DNA from: JBELMB01 sp042088665
Lineage (GTDB): Bacteria > Pseudomonadota > Alphaproteobacteria > Rhodobacterales > Rhodobacteraceae
Length of the DNA stretch: 50,066 bases
NCBI GenBank assembly: GCA_042088665.1
Contig: JBELMB010000014.1
Span: 1 to 50,066 of the forward strand
Reading direction: 5' to 3'
In this document: positions 32,242 to 42,300 of the stretch, one piece after another
Numbering within the stretch: position 1 is the stretch's first letter
Layout of the letters: every line of letters begins with the position of its first letter
Program-made: the position numbers and the translations under genes
The notes under the pieces: generated by a model
Told to the model about the DNA's origin: nothing
What the model saw: the letters and a program-made list of their open reading frames with translations, nothing else
The model's database searches: none

Positions 32242-33866
32242 GCCTTCTCGATATCAAGGACCTTCGGATTGCCCTGAACGGCGACCGCGACGCACAGGTT
32301 GTCAAGGGTCTGAACCTCACCATCGAGCCGGGTCAGACCATGTGTCTGGTCGGCGAGTCCGGGTCCGGCAAATCGCTCACTGCGCTGGCCACGATGGGCC
32401 TGTTGCCCCCGGTGCTGAAACCCGTGGCCGGGTCCATCACGCTGAAGGGTGAGAATATACTTGAGGCGAATACCAAGCGCCTTCGAGATCTGCGTGCGAC
32501 CTCCATGTCGATGATCTTTCAGGAGCCCATGACCGCCCTGAACCCGGTCGCGCGGGTGGGTCAGCAGATCGAGGAAGTCCTCGAATTCCATTCTGACCTG
32601 TCCCAATCGGCGCGAAAATCCCGCGTGAAAGAGATGATGGAGGCCGTCCACCTGCCCGATGTGGACAAGATGTATGCAAGCTTTCCACACCAATTGTCAG
32701 GGGGCCAGCGCCAGCGCATCATGATCGCGATGGCTTTGATCATGCGTCCGCAACTGTTGATCGCGGATGAGCCGACAACCGCCCTTGATGTGACCACGCA
32801 AGCCCAGATCCTGAGCCTCATCAGAGAGTTGCGCGAAGATCAGGGATCCGCGGTCTTGTTCATCACCCACGACATGGGCGTGGTCTCCGAGATTGCAGAT
32901 GATGTCACCGTGCTCAAGCTGGGCGAGGTGATGGAGACCCAAGGCGTGGACAACCTGCTGCGCCACCCGCAAACTGACTACACCCGCGATTTGCTGCGTT
33001 CTGTTCCAAGCCAGGTGCCGCGCGCTGCCCGGCCTTCTCAGACCTCCGATGTTGTGCTGTCCACCGACAAGCTCTGCAAGGTCTATGCCGGGGGCGGCTG
33101 GTTCTCCAAATCACGCGAGGTGAAGGCCGCGCAGGATGTCAGCATCTCGCTCACCAAGGGGCGCACTCTTGGCATCGTGGGCGAAAGCGGATCGGGCAAA
33201 ACCACCGTGGCGCGCTGTATCATGCGGCTGATCGATCCGACATCGGGCGCGATCAAGGTGGGCGGCACCGATATCGCGACACTGACGCAGAAAGAACTGA
33301 AGCCCCAGCGCAAGAACATCCAGATCGTTTTTCAGGACCCGATGCGGTCGCTCAACCCGCGCATAGAGATCGGGCAGTCGATCATCGAGGGACCGCTGAA
33401 CTTTGGCACGCCACAGGACAAGGCGATGGCCCGCGCGCGCGAACTTCTGGAACTTGTGGGGCTGCCCGCCAGCGCGGTGGACCGCTTCCCACACCAGTTT
33501 TCCGGCGGACAACGGCAGCGCATCGCCATTGCCCGCGCGCTTGCGATGGACCCGGATGTATTGGTCGCGGACGAGGCGGTGTCTGCGCTGGATGTCAGCG
33601 TGCAGGCGCAGGTGCTGGACCTTCTGGCGGAACTTCAGGATCGGCTGGGCCTCGGGATCCTGTTTATCACGCATGACCTTGGGGTGGCGGCGCAGATCTG
33701 CGACGATGTGGTGGTCATGCAATATGGCCGCGTCGTGGAATACGGCCCCGCAGGGCAGGTTCTGGGCGCCCCCCGGGAGGACTACACCAAGGCCCTGATC
33801 ACGGCCGCGCCGGGGCGGCACTGGGATTTTGCGAATTTCCGGCCCTTCGCCGAGGCGGCCGAATAG
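32238..33866 (+). CDS. Dipeptide-type ABC transporter ATPase, two nucleotide-binding domains fused (DppD-DppF)
   Basis: The 542-residue protein holds two complete oligopeptide-type ATPases. The first (about 1-260) has GESGSGKSLTALA, LSGGQRQRIMIAMAL and LLIADEPTTALDVT. The second (about 275-542) has GESGSGKTTVARC, FSGGQRQRIAIARALA and VLVADEAVSALDVS. The second Walker B segment reads DEAVSALD where DEPVSALD is usual; the catalytic glutamate is kept. Fused DppDF proteins are known in many proteobacteria. Overlap with the permease gene places it in the importer operon. The importer is complete: binding protein, two permeases and this ATPase. Confidence 0.92.
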   Translation: MSLLDIKDLRIALNGDRDAQVVKGLNLTIEPGQTMCLVGESGSGKSLTALATMGLLPPVLKPVAGSITLKGENILEANTKRLRDLRATSMSMIFQEPMTALNPVARVGQQIEEVLEFHSDLSQSARKSRVKEMMEAVHLPDVDKMYASFPHQLSGGQRQRIMIAMALIMRPQLLIADEPTTALDVTTQAQILSLIRELREDQGSAVLFITHDMGVVSEIADDVTVLKLGEVMETQGVDNLLRHPQTDYTRDLLRSVPSQVPRAARPSQTSDVVLSTDKLCKVYAGGGWFSKSREVKAAQDVSISLTKGRTLGIVGESGSGKTTVARCIMRLIDPTSGAIKVGGTDIATLTQKELKPQRKNIQIVFQDPMRSLNPRIEIGQSIIEGPLNFGTPQDKAMARARELLELVGLPASAVDRFPHQFSGGQRQRIAIARALAMDPDVLVADEAVSALDVSVQAQVLDLLAELQDRLGLGILFITHDLGVAAQICDDVVVMQYGRVVEYGPAGQVLGAPREDYTKALITAAPGRHWDFANFRPFAEAAE

Positions 33867-33882
33867 AACAAGGACACCTGAC

Positions 33883-35049
33883 ATGAACGTCATGCCCATC
33901 ATCGCCGACAGCACGAACGAGCTGACAGAGATTTTCAAGGACCTGCACGCCCATCCGGAACTCGGCTTTGCCGAGCACCGCACTGCCGGGGTCGTGGCGG
34001 ACAAATTGCGCGCCTATGGCGTGGACGAGGTCCATACAGGTATCGCGGGCACCGGGGTCGTCGGGCTGATCAGGGGCAAGCATGACGGCCCCCGCCGCAT
34101 TGGCGTGCGCGCCGATATGGACGCGCTGCCGATCACCGAAGAAACCAATCTGGCTTATGCCTCAACCACCCCCGGCGTGATGCACGCCTGCGGCCATGAC
34201 GCCCATACGACGATGCTTCTGGGGTCGGCAAAGCATCTGGCAGCCACGCGCGATTTCGCTGGCACAGCCGTTCTCATATTCCAACCCGCCGAAGAAGGGC
34301 TTGGTGGCGCACGCGGCATGCTTGCGGACGGGCTGTTCGACAAGTTTCCCTGCGACGAGATCTATGGCATGCACAATTCGCCCAACGGTGAACCGGGCAC
34401 CTTTGGCATCTGCAAGGGGGCCGCCATGGCGGGCGCGTCTTTCTTTGACATCACGGTGCAAGGCAAAGGCAGTCACGCCGCAATGCCGCATCAATCCAAG
34501 GACCCGCTGGTCATCGCCTCGGCGCTCGTCGGGAGCCTGCAGACCATTCTGTCGCGCAACGTCGGGCCGTTGGACACCTGCGTTGTCTCTGTCACCCAAC
34601 TGCATGCCGGGTCGGCCTACAACGTGGTGCCGGACACGGCGACGCTGGCCGGGACCATCCGTTACTTCAAGGACGAGGTGATCGCGCTGGCCGAAAAGCG
34701 CATGCGTGAACTCTGCGCAGGTTTTGCAACCGCCTACGATGTGGAAATTCATCTCGATCTGCGCAACATCTTTGATGTGCTTGTGAACGATGCCGCGCTG
34801 TCCGACGCCTATCTCGAGGCCGCCGAAGACATTGTCGGGGCAGAAAACATCCGTGGCACAGACGAACCTGCCACCGGATCCGAAGACTTCGCCGATATGC
34901 TCAAGGTCGTGCCCGGTGCCTATTGCCGCATTGGCCATTCCGGCACGACAGGGCTGCACAATCCCAGCTTCTTTCTTGATCCTGACGTGTTGCCTGTCGG
35001 CGCGTCCGTCATGGCGCGCATCGTTGAACGCCGTCTGGCGGCAGGGTGA
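33883..35049 (+). CDS. M20D amidohydrolase (hippurate/N-acyl-amino-acid hydrolase-like)
   Basis: The 388-residue enzyme has the amidohydrolase motif set RADMDALPITEE, HACGHDAHTTMLLG (metal-binding Cys and His), FQPAEEGLGGARGML (glutamates), GKGSHAAMPHQSKDP (lid) and TGSEDFADML. Such enzymes remove acyl groups from amino acids such as hippurate, or split aminoacyl amides. AAGGA precedes ATG 33883, 16 bases after the ATPase stop, so it belongs to the same operon. After import the compound would be cleaved here, at MlrC or at the neighbouring M20 enzyme; the order of action is unknown. Confidence 0.9.
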   Translation: MNVMPIIADSTNELTEIFKDLHAHPELGFAEHRTAGVVADKLRAYGVDEVHTGIAGTGVVGLIRGKHDGPRRIGVRADMDALPITEETNLAYASTTPGVMHACGHDAHTTMLLGSAKHLAATRDFAGTAVLIFQPAEEGLGGARGMLADGLFDKFPCDEIYGMHNSPNGEPGTFGICKGAAMAGASFFDITVQGKGSHAAMPHQSKDPLVIASALVGSLQTILSRNVGPLDTCVVSVTQLHAGSAYNVVPDTATLAGTIRYFKDEVIALAEKRMRELCAGFATAYDVEIHLDLRNIFDVLVNDAALSDAYLEAAEDIVGAENIRGTDEPATGSEDFADMLKVVPGAYCRIGHSGTTGLHNPSFFLDPDVLPVGASVMARIVERRLAAG

Positions 35050-35053
35050 CAAC

Positions 35054-36193
35054 ATGACCAATCCCTTGAACCTGCCCTTTGACATCGATGCCATGCTGGC
35101 CGGACTGCGGCCATGGATCGAATGCGAAAGCCCGACCTATGATGCCGCGGCGGTCGACCGGATGATGGATATCGCGGCCTATGACATGGCCGCCCTCGGT
35201 GCCACGATCGAACGCATCCCCGGACGTATGGGATTTGGCGGATCGGTGCGCGCGCGCTTCCCGCATCCCGATCAGGGCCGCGTGCCGGGCATCCTCATCG
35301 CGGGGCACATGGACACCGTGCATCCCATCGGCACACTTGATGTATTGCCGTTCAGGCGCGACGGCGACATCTGCTACGGGCCGGGCCTTATGGACATGAA
35401 GGGCGGCAATTACATCAGCCTTGAAGCGCTGCGCCAGATGATGCGCGCGGGACTGCAGACACCCTTGCCGGTGACGGTGCTTTTCACACCCGACGAAGAG
35501 GTTGGCACGCCCAGCACCCGCGATCTGATCGAAGCCGAAGCGGCGCGCAGTGCCTATGTTCTGGTTCCGGAACCCGGGCATGATGATGGCGGTGTGACCA
35601 TCGGACGCTATGCAATTGCCCGGTTCAATCTCGCAACCAAGGGCAAGCCCAGCCATTCGGGCGCGCGGTTGTCAGACGGCAAATCCGCAATCGCAGCCAT
35701 GGCCCGCCGGATCATCGAGATCGAGGATATGACCGGCCCCGATTGTACCTTCAGCGTCGGGGTGATCCACGCGGGGCAATGGGTCAACTGCGTGTCCTCT
35801 GCCTGTTTTGCAGAAGCGCTGAGCATGGCCAAGAAGCAAGAAGACCTTGATGACGGCGTCGCTCGGATGCTGGCCTTGCAAGGCACGATGAATGGCGTGG
35901 ATTTCGACGTAACGCGCGGTGTCACCCGGCCAGTCTGGCATCCTGACACACCGGGCACCGCCAAGATGTTCACGCTGGCCAAAGAGATCGCCGCCGAGCT
36001 TGGTCTCAAAATGGAAGGCCGTAGCCAAGGTGGTGGATCCGATGGCAATTTCACCGGTGCAATGGGCATTCCAACCCTGGATTCACTGGGCGTTCTTGGC
36101 GCGGATCTGCACACGTTGAATGAGCACATCCATGTGGACAGTCTTGTCACCCGGGCAAAGCTCATGGCTGGTTTGCTTATGCGTTTGACATAG
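35054..36193 (+). CDS. M20A glutamate-carboxypeptidase-like metallopeptidase
   Basis: The 379-residue protein shows the CPG2-type set LIAGHMDTVHPIG, GPGLMDMKGGNYI, FTPDEEVGTPSTRDLIEAE and TKGKPSHSGARLSDGKSA, with the closing histidine in LHTLNEHIHVDS. Carboxypeptidase G2 relatives cleave C-terminal glutamate or other amino acids from N-acyl conjugates. ATG 35054 follows the previous stop by 4 bases, so translation is coupled. It is the last gene of the mlrC-dpp operon, which ends here. It is the third M20 enzyme within 14 kb, distinct in subfamily from the other two. Confidence 0.9.
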   Translation: MTNPLNLPFDIDAMLAGLRPWIECESPTYDAAAVDRMMDIAAYDMAALGATIERIPGRMGFGGSVRARFPHPDQGRVPGILIAGHMDTVHPIGTLDVLPFRRDGDICYGPGLMDMKGGNYISLEALRQMMRAGLQTPLPVTVLFTPDEEVGTPSTRDLIEAEAARSAYVLVPEPGHDDGGVTIGRYAIARFNLATKGKPSHSGARLSDGKSAIAAMARRIIEIEDMTGPDCTFSVGVIHAGQWVNCVSSACFAEALSMAKKQEDLDDGVARMLALQGTMNGVDFDVTRGVTRPVWHPDTPGTAKMFTLAKEIAAELGLKMEGRSQGGGSDGNFTGAMGIPTLDSLGVLGADLHTLNEHIHVDSLVTRAKLMAGLLMRLT

Positions 36194-36318
36194 ACGGGCA
36201 CGCCCTGAAACTCTGCCACTTCAAGGTAGGTTATCCCCGCTCACGCGCAACCCCGCTCACCAATTCCACGACCCGCTCGCCGGGCAGAAGGTCAGCCCAA
36301 AAACATCAGACAAAGTAA

Positions 36319-36338
36319 CGGCTCGGTTTCCCGAGCCG
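36319..36338 (-). terminator. GAAA-tetraloop hairpin after the giant gene
   Basis: CGGCTCGG (36319-36326) and CCGAGCCG (36331-36338) pair perfectly. On the minus strand the loop is GAAA, followed by TTACTTTGTC, a weak T-rich tail. It lies 48 bases after the giant gene's stop codon and between the convergent M20 operon and that gene, so it probably ends the giant transcript. Confidence 0.55.
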
Positions 36339-36386
36339 CGACTCATGCTCCTAAGCGGAGATCACTGGATCCTGACCCTCGTTGGG

Positions 36387-39300
36387 TTACAGGAGCGTGT
36401 CGTCCAGCACGGTGACGGTGAACGTGACGTCTTGGTAGTCGCGATCGCCGCCGCCCAGCATGTCTTCGAAGCCCACGCGCAGTCCAAGCCCGTCATCGGT
36501 CGCACCCGACAGCACATGCTCCAACCCATCGCGGTTCAGATCCGAGTCGAGCGAGTTGAACACGATCGCGTCGAGCGCGGCACCATCCTCGGTCAGTACC
36601 AGCTCGCCGCCTTGCTCCGCCAGCCCCAGGGTGCCAGTCAGACCGAGCACCAGCGAAGCGCCGTTCTGCACAAGGAAGAAGCCCAGCTCTTCGTCCGCAT
36701 CGACACCCGCGATGGTCGCCATGGCGCCCGTCCCTGCGGACTTGGCATTCTCGAACAGCATCTCCACGTCCGAAATTGCGCCCGTCTCATCGCGCGTGAA
36801 CCAACCCAGAGCGTTGGAGAAGCCTGCGCCCGCCACGTCCAGTTCGACCCCGTAGGATTGGCCGTTCTGACCGGTGAGGAAGGCATCGGGGTCGATGCCG
36901 TTCACATCCGCGGCATCGACCGACCGGCCCTCGGACACCTCGACCCGGGTGCCGACATATTGCACCGTGCTCTGGTCCCCAGACCGCGTGACCATGAAGG
37001 CGCCGCCTTCCGTCTCGCTTTCGAACAGCGACATGGTCTCACCGCCAATTCTCATCGTGCCGGCCTCTTCGTCATGGCTTACGTCACCACCCGACAGACG
37101 CGAACCGGTAAAGACGAATTTGTCATCCGCGCCAAACCCGATCAGGATGTCGCCATCGAAATCGCCTGCGCCACCTTCGACTGTATCCGCGCCACCCTGC
37201 AGCACGACGGCGTCGTCGCCGGCTCCGACCATGAAGACTTCTGCGCCGTCGGTACCGAGCAGGTGATCGCCTTCATCCGCGGCAAAGATCGGAATATCCG
37301 CGGCAAAGATCGGAATATCCGCGTCAAGATCGAAGCGCGCCACCAGCGGATCGTGATCCGAGGCCACAGAGTCCGACGGGAAGTCGGCGTTGATATGCAC
37401 CGCATCCAACTCGGCAGAGGCTGCAGCCAGCGCCTGGGACACAAGAATGTGGTCCAGCATCTGGCTATTGCCATTGAAGTTGAAGCTGTAGGCATCTTCC
37501 TGCGCCATTCCGTCCACCAGGTTAACCAACTCGTCACCCGCCAGAGCGGCCAGAGCGTTGGAGAACTGGAAGTCGTTCATGTCACCCACGACGGCGATCT
37601 TTGCGTTTGCATCTGCGGCCAGCAGACCTGCCACGTAGGCATTGACCACCTCGGCCTGCGCGATGCGCTGCACCTGCGTGACTTCGACAGGCGGTTGTAC
37701 GCTGCCCGACAGCGGCGTGTCGCCGGACTTGGACTTGAAGTGCGTGACGATCACCGTCACCTCTTCGTCGCCCACCATGAAGGTGCCGACCAACGGCTTG
37801 CGCGTGCCTGCGAAGCCGTCGTTGACGCCGTCACCCGGGACGGGATCTTCGTCAAACGCACCGTTGGGGTCGAGAGTGCCTTCGATCCGAAGGGTTCCGG
37901 TCAGCGTCACTGCCGCCGGATTGTAAAGGAAGCCCACACGGATATTCGCCCCCGGCTGGCCACCATCCGTCTTGTCGAGCGGCGTGCTGTCGGCGAATTC
38001 GTAGCTCGGCCCCCCCGCGGCCACGATGGCATCGATCAGCGCCTGATAGGTCGCATCCGCCGCCACGGTGCCGGTGTCGTCAGACCCGTCATTGTCCTGG
38101 ATTTCCTGCAACCCGATGATGTCGGGCGAAGCCAGACCCGTGACGATGTCCTGCGCCAGCTTTTCGAACTTCGCCGCGTCATCGCCGGGGTCGAGGTTCA
38201 GCACGTTGTAGCTGGCGATGGTCAGCGCGCCCTCTGCGTCGCCGTCCAGATCGGTGACCTCCGGCGTGACGCTGCCCGGCACCACGATGGGTGCGGTTTC
38301 GGCCAGCAGTTTGAACTCGCCGAACGAGTAATCCAGCACGCCGGTGACATCCGTCACCGTGTCGCCCGCGGTGGCCGCGGGGACGTCTTCCTGCGCCGCA
38401 CCACGCCCGCTGTCGGCATAGATGTCGTCGTCAATCAGGATACGTTCGGGGTTCGGATCCGTGATGACCCCGTTCGCGCCACCCAACAACAGACCTCCGT
38501 TGACGGTCTCGCCGTCACCCGCGGGGTGTACCGAGACGAAGGTTTCGCCAAAGCGGTTGGACCCGATGACCCGTGCGCCGTCTTCAAGCGAGATCCGCAT
38601 GCCCTCAAGGCTTTCAAAGAAGTCGATGCCGTCGGTTGTCGGATCAAAGCTTGTCAGACCGTCGTCGTCGATCACACCGGTCGGGGGCAGCAGGCCGGAG
38701 GCCCCCAGCACCACGGCATCCGGCAGGGCGTTGCCCGAGGACATCACTGTCACTTCGGTCCAGTTGTCCAGCGTTGTGGTGGACAAATCGTTGCCGAACT
38801 GACGTTCGACCACCTCGCCGGTGACGCGCACCATGTCGCCCACCGCGACAGTTGCCGCGCCATCGACATAGATGCCGTCAGAGGTTGCCATGTCGCCATC
38901 GCCGTCCGGATCCTGCACCCAGAACCCTTCGCCCTCGTCAATTGCGGTGACGATGCCCTGAATGCCGATCACCTCGCCTTCATGGGCAGAGCGGTGGCCC
39001 GCGCCCTGCACGTTGAAGATCGACACGAAGTCGGGCTGCGCATTCACGGTGAACTGGCTGACGATCATCGGCTCGGTATCCAGCACCGCGTCCGGATCAT
39101 CCGACAACTCGTCTTCGCCGTAGCCGGGAACGCCCCATGTGGTGACGGTCAATTGCTGCGTCGCTTCGTCGATGTCGAACTGCGTCCAGCCGTAGGTATG
39201 TGCCGAAACCCAACCGCCCTGCACCAACTCCGCGTCGATCAGACCTTCGGCCTGCGGCAGGTTGTCGTCCAGACCCAGACGATCCAGCCCCTGCGGTGTC

Positions 39301-42300
39301 AGCGTGATGTCGTTGAAGGCCGCAGCAACGAAATCGTCCTTGTCGTTCGGGATCCCGTCGCCGTCAGGCGCCAGCGGCAGGCTGTCATAGAACGCCACCT
39401 GATCAGGCGTCAACAGACCGCTCGCTGCCGCCACTTCAACCACGGTCGGACCGAACGGCTGATCGAAGGCCACCGACCCGGTGGTGATTTCGAAGGCCGA
39501 TGTTGCGATCTGCTCGCCACCCGGGGTCCGGGCGTAGGTGATGTTGTTGACAAAGGTCGCGTGGATATCGGCCGCCACGAACACGACATTGTCGATGTCG
39601 TTGTCGTCGATGAAGTCGAGGATCAACGCGCGTTCGTACTGGTAGCCTTCCCAGCTGTCGGGGTTGGCCAAACCAAGGTTCTGGAATGGCTCGGGCGTGT
39701 GGACGAACTTCCATGTCACGCCGTTTTGCTCGGCCGCCAGCAGGTCGTCCAGAAGCTCGGTGAGCTGCGCCTCGCCCAGCAAGGTGCGGGTCGGGTCGAA
39801 GCTGCCAGCAAGGAATGCGCCGACCTCGGCCGGGTTGGTCAGGTCCGTTGGCGCGGCGATCTGCTCGTCACGGAAGGACCGCTGGTCGAGGATGAAGACC
39901 GCCGCGTCCTGCCCGTATTCCTGCGAGCGATAAAGCTTGGTCTCATTCTCGGTGACCGGATCGCCGGTCGCACCATAGGTTTGTGCGTCGATGGCGTGGA
40001 ATTCCTGAAACGCCTGAATGCCGTTTTCGTAAAGCGTGCTGTCATTGACCAGCGCCGCAGGATCGTCACCCGGGAAGAAGTCACGGAATTCACTCTCTGC
40101 CGCAGCGCCAATGGTCGCGCCACCGGCAAAGTCATTCGTCACCTCATGATCGTCGATGGTGGCGAAAATCGAGGTGGAGCGGAACAGATCGGCAAAGAAG
40201 TTCTCGCCCAGCGTCTCACCATAGACCTCGGCGAACTTGGCACGATAGTCGGCCAGGCTCTGCGCGTGTTGCGGCACCGCGTCTGTTGGATAGTCCGCGT
40301 AGATCGTGTCGCCCAGGAGCACCATGAAATCCAGCGCCATGTCAGGGACGTTGGAGATGGCCGTGTAAGGCGCAATCTCGCCGCGCCAATCGCCGGTGAC
40401 GCCGAAGGAAAGGCCGTGATACCCGTCCTCGGCGGCAGTGACAAAGCGGCCCGAGTGGCTCGCACCGTCTGCGTCGGTGACGGTGTAGGTGTAATCGGCA
40501 CCCGCATCCAGCCCCTCGGCCTTGACCTTGACCGGCACCGATACGTCGGTGACCTCGGCGGTCAGGACCGTGACCGAAGCGCCGGTGTCGTCGAACACCT
40601 CGAAGGTCATCGTGCCGGGGTTCAGCGAACGGGCCAGAAGCACCGCGCTGTCCTCGGTCACGTCACCCGACTGCACGCCGTTCGGCAGCGCGTTGGGCGT
40701 CGGCGCGACGTCGATCTGGTAGACCGCCGTGGTGCCGCTGACTTCGTTCGCGGCCAGCAACAGGGGCTGACCCGACGGGCTGTCTTCGGCACTGACGAAT
40801 GTCAGGACTTCCGGCGAGATGTCGCCGTCTTCGACCGAGTTGATGTACTGCACATACTCGGCATTGGCAGGGTCTGTCACGTTGTAGACCACGATGCCGC
40901 TGTCCCGCTCCAGCCCGATGAAGGCATAGACCTGGTCGCCGATCGTGCCCACGGTGATCGCCTCTGGCTCGGGACCTTTGTTGTCCGAGCGGTTTTCGTC
41001 GATCACCTCTGCGTCGCCCGTCGGGAAATCATCATTGTTGAAGGCATTGGCCACACGGACATCGGCGATGATGCGCTCAAAAGCAGAGCCGCTGTCAAAG
41101 ACCTTGTTGCCCTCTGCGTCGAAGATCGTGAACGACCGAGAGCCGTATGAGAACAGCGCGTCCTGATCACCATCGCCGTCCAGATCGCCATCTGAAGTGC
41201 TGACATTGATCCGGCCGATGGCCTCGTCCGCTTGCAAGGCAGCCGCATCCGGGAACGCGGTCGGATCAAGCACCACGTCTTTCACACGCTCTTCGACACC
41301 GGCGCTGTCGCGCGCGTCGCCTTCGTTTGCGGTGACGAAGTAGGTTTGACCATCGACCTCAAAGCTGGCGATGGCGTCCGGCATATGCATGCCAAAGAGC
41401 GGCCAATTCTGGATGTTGATGGCGTCATCACGGTCCGAAGCGTCGAGACCGAAGCCCGCAACCGAATGATCGGTGGTGCCCAGCGGCAGGATTTTCGTGA
41501 ACTCTCCTGATGCGATGTCAAGCACGGCAACAGCGTTGGCCTCCTGCAGCGCCACAAAGGCGGTCTGCCCATCGGGTGCGACGGTGATGTATTCCGGCTC
41601 CAGATCCAGCGAGGGTGCCTTGATCGCCTGTTGCAGGAACAGCAGCTGGCCACCTTCGACGAGGTCGCCATCGTTGATGCGGCTGTCGGTATTGGTGCCG
41701 GTCTGGTCCTCGATCCCGTGTGCCTGCACCGAGAACAGGTGCAAGGTTCCCGGGGCTTCACCGAAGAGCGACGAAACGTCGAGGATGCCCGAGCTTTCCC
41801 ATGCCCCCGCAAAACCCGCGTCCGTGTCGAACGCGGTTCCAGTGGTGGTCGGATCATGGATGACGCTGCGGTCGATCTCGGCCACGCGGGTGATCTCGCC
41901 GGTGGTCGCGTCCAGCCGCAGGATGGATGCTTCGTTCGGGTTCACACCGCCGTTGAACAGCGGTTCCCCGTTGAGCGTGTCGAACTCGGCCTGATCTTCC
42001 TGAACGTAGATGAACCCGTCGTCGGCCCAGTCAAGGTTGTCGGGAGAGCGCAGGGCGCGCGTCGGGTCGCTGTCGCCGTCATAGGCAATGCGCACCTGGC
42101 TTGCGACCGGGGTGCCGGCAACAGTGAACTCGGTCTTGATCGTGTAGATCGTGCCGAAGCTGTCCGCGCCGTCGCCGCTGGCTGGATCGACCGCAAAGGT
42201 GTCGACGCCGGTCGAGGCCAGCACGATCTCGGTGCCATCAGCGGGATTGGTCGCCACGTCCTCAGGGCGCGAGAAGCCGAAGGCACCCAACGCCTCTGCC

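Noticed and set aside
36345..41150. Plus-strand open frame of 1,601 codons opposite the giant gene
   Set aside because: It is the complement of a GC-rich coding strand, has no start signals and its translation has no domain motif; the minus-strand frame shows clear enzyme families throughout.
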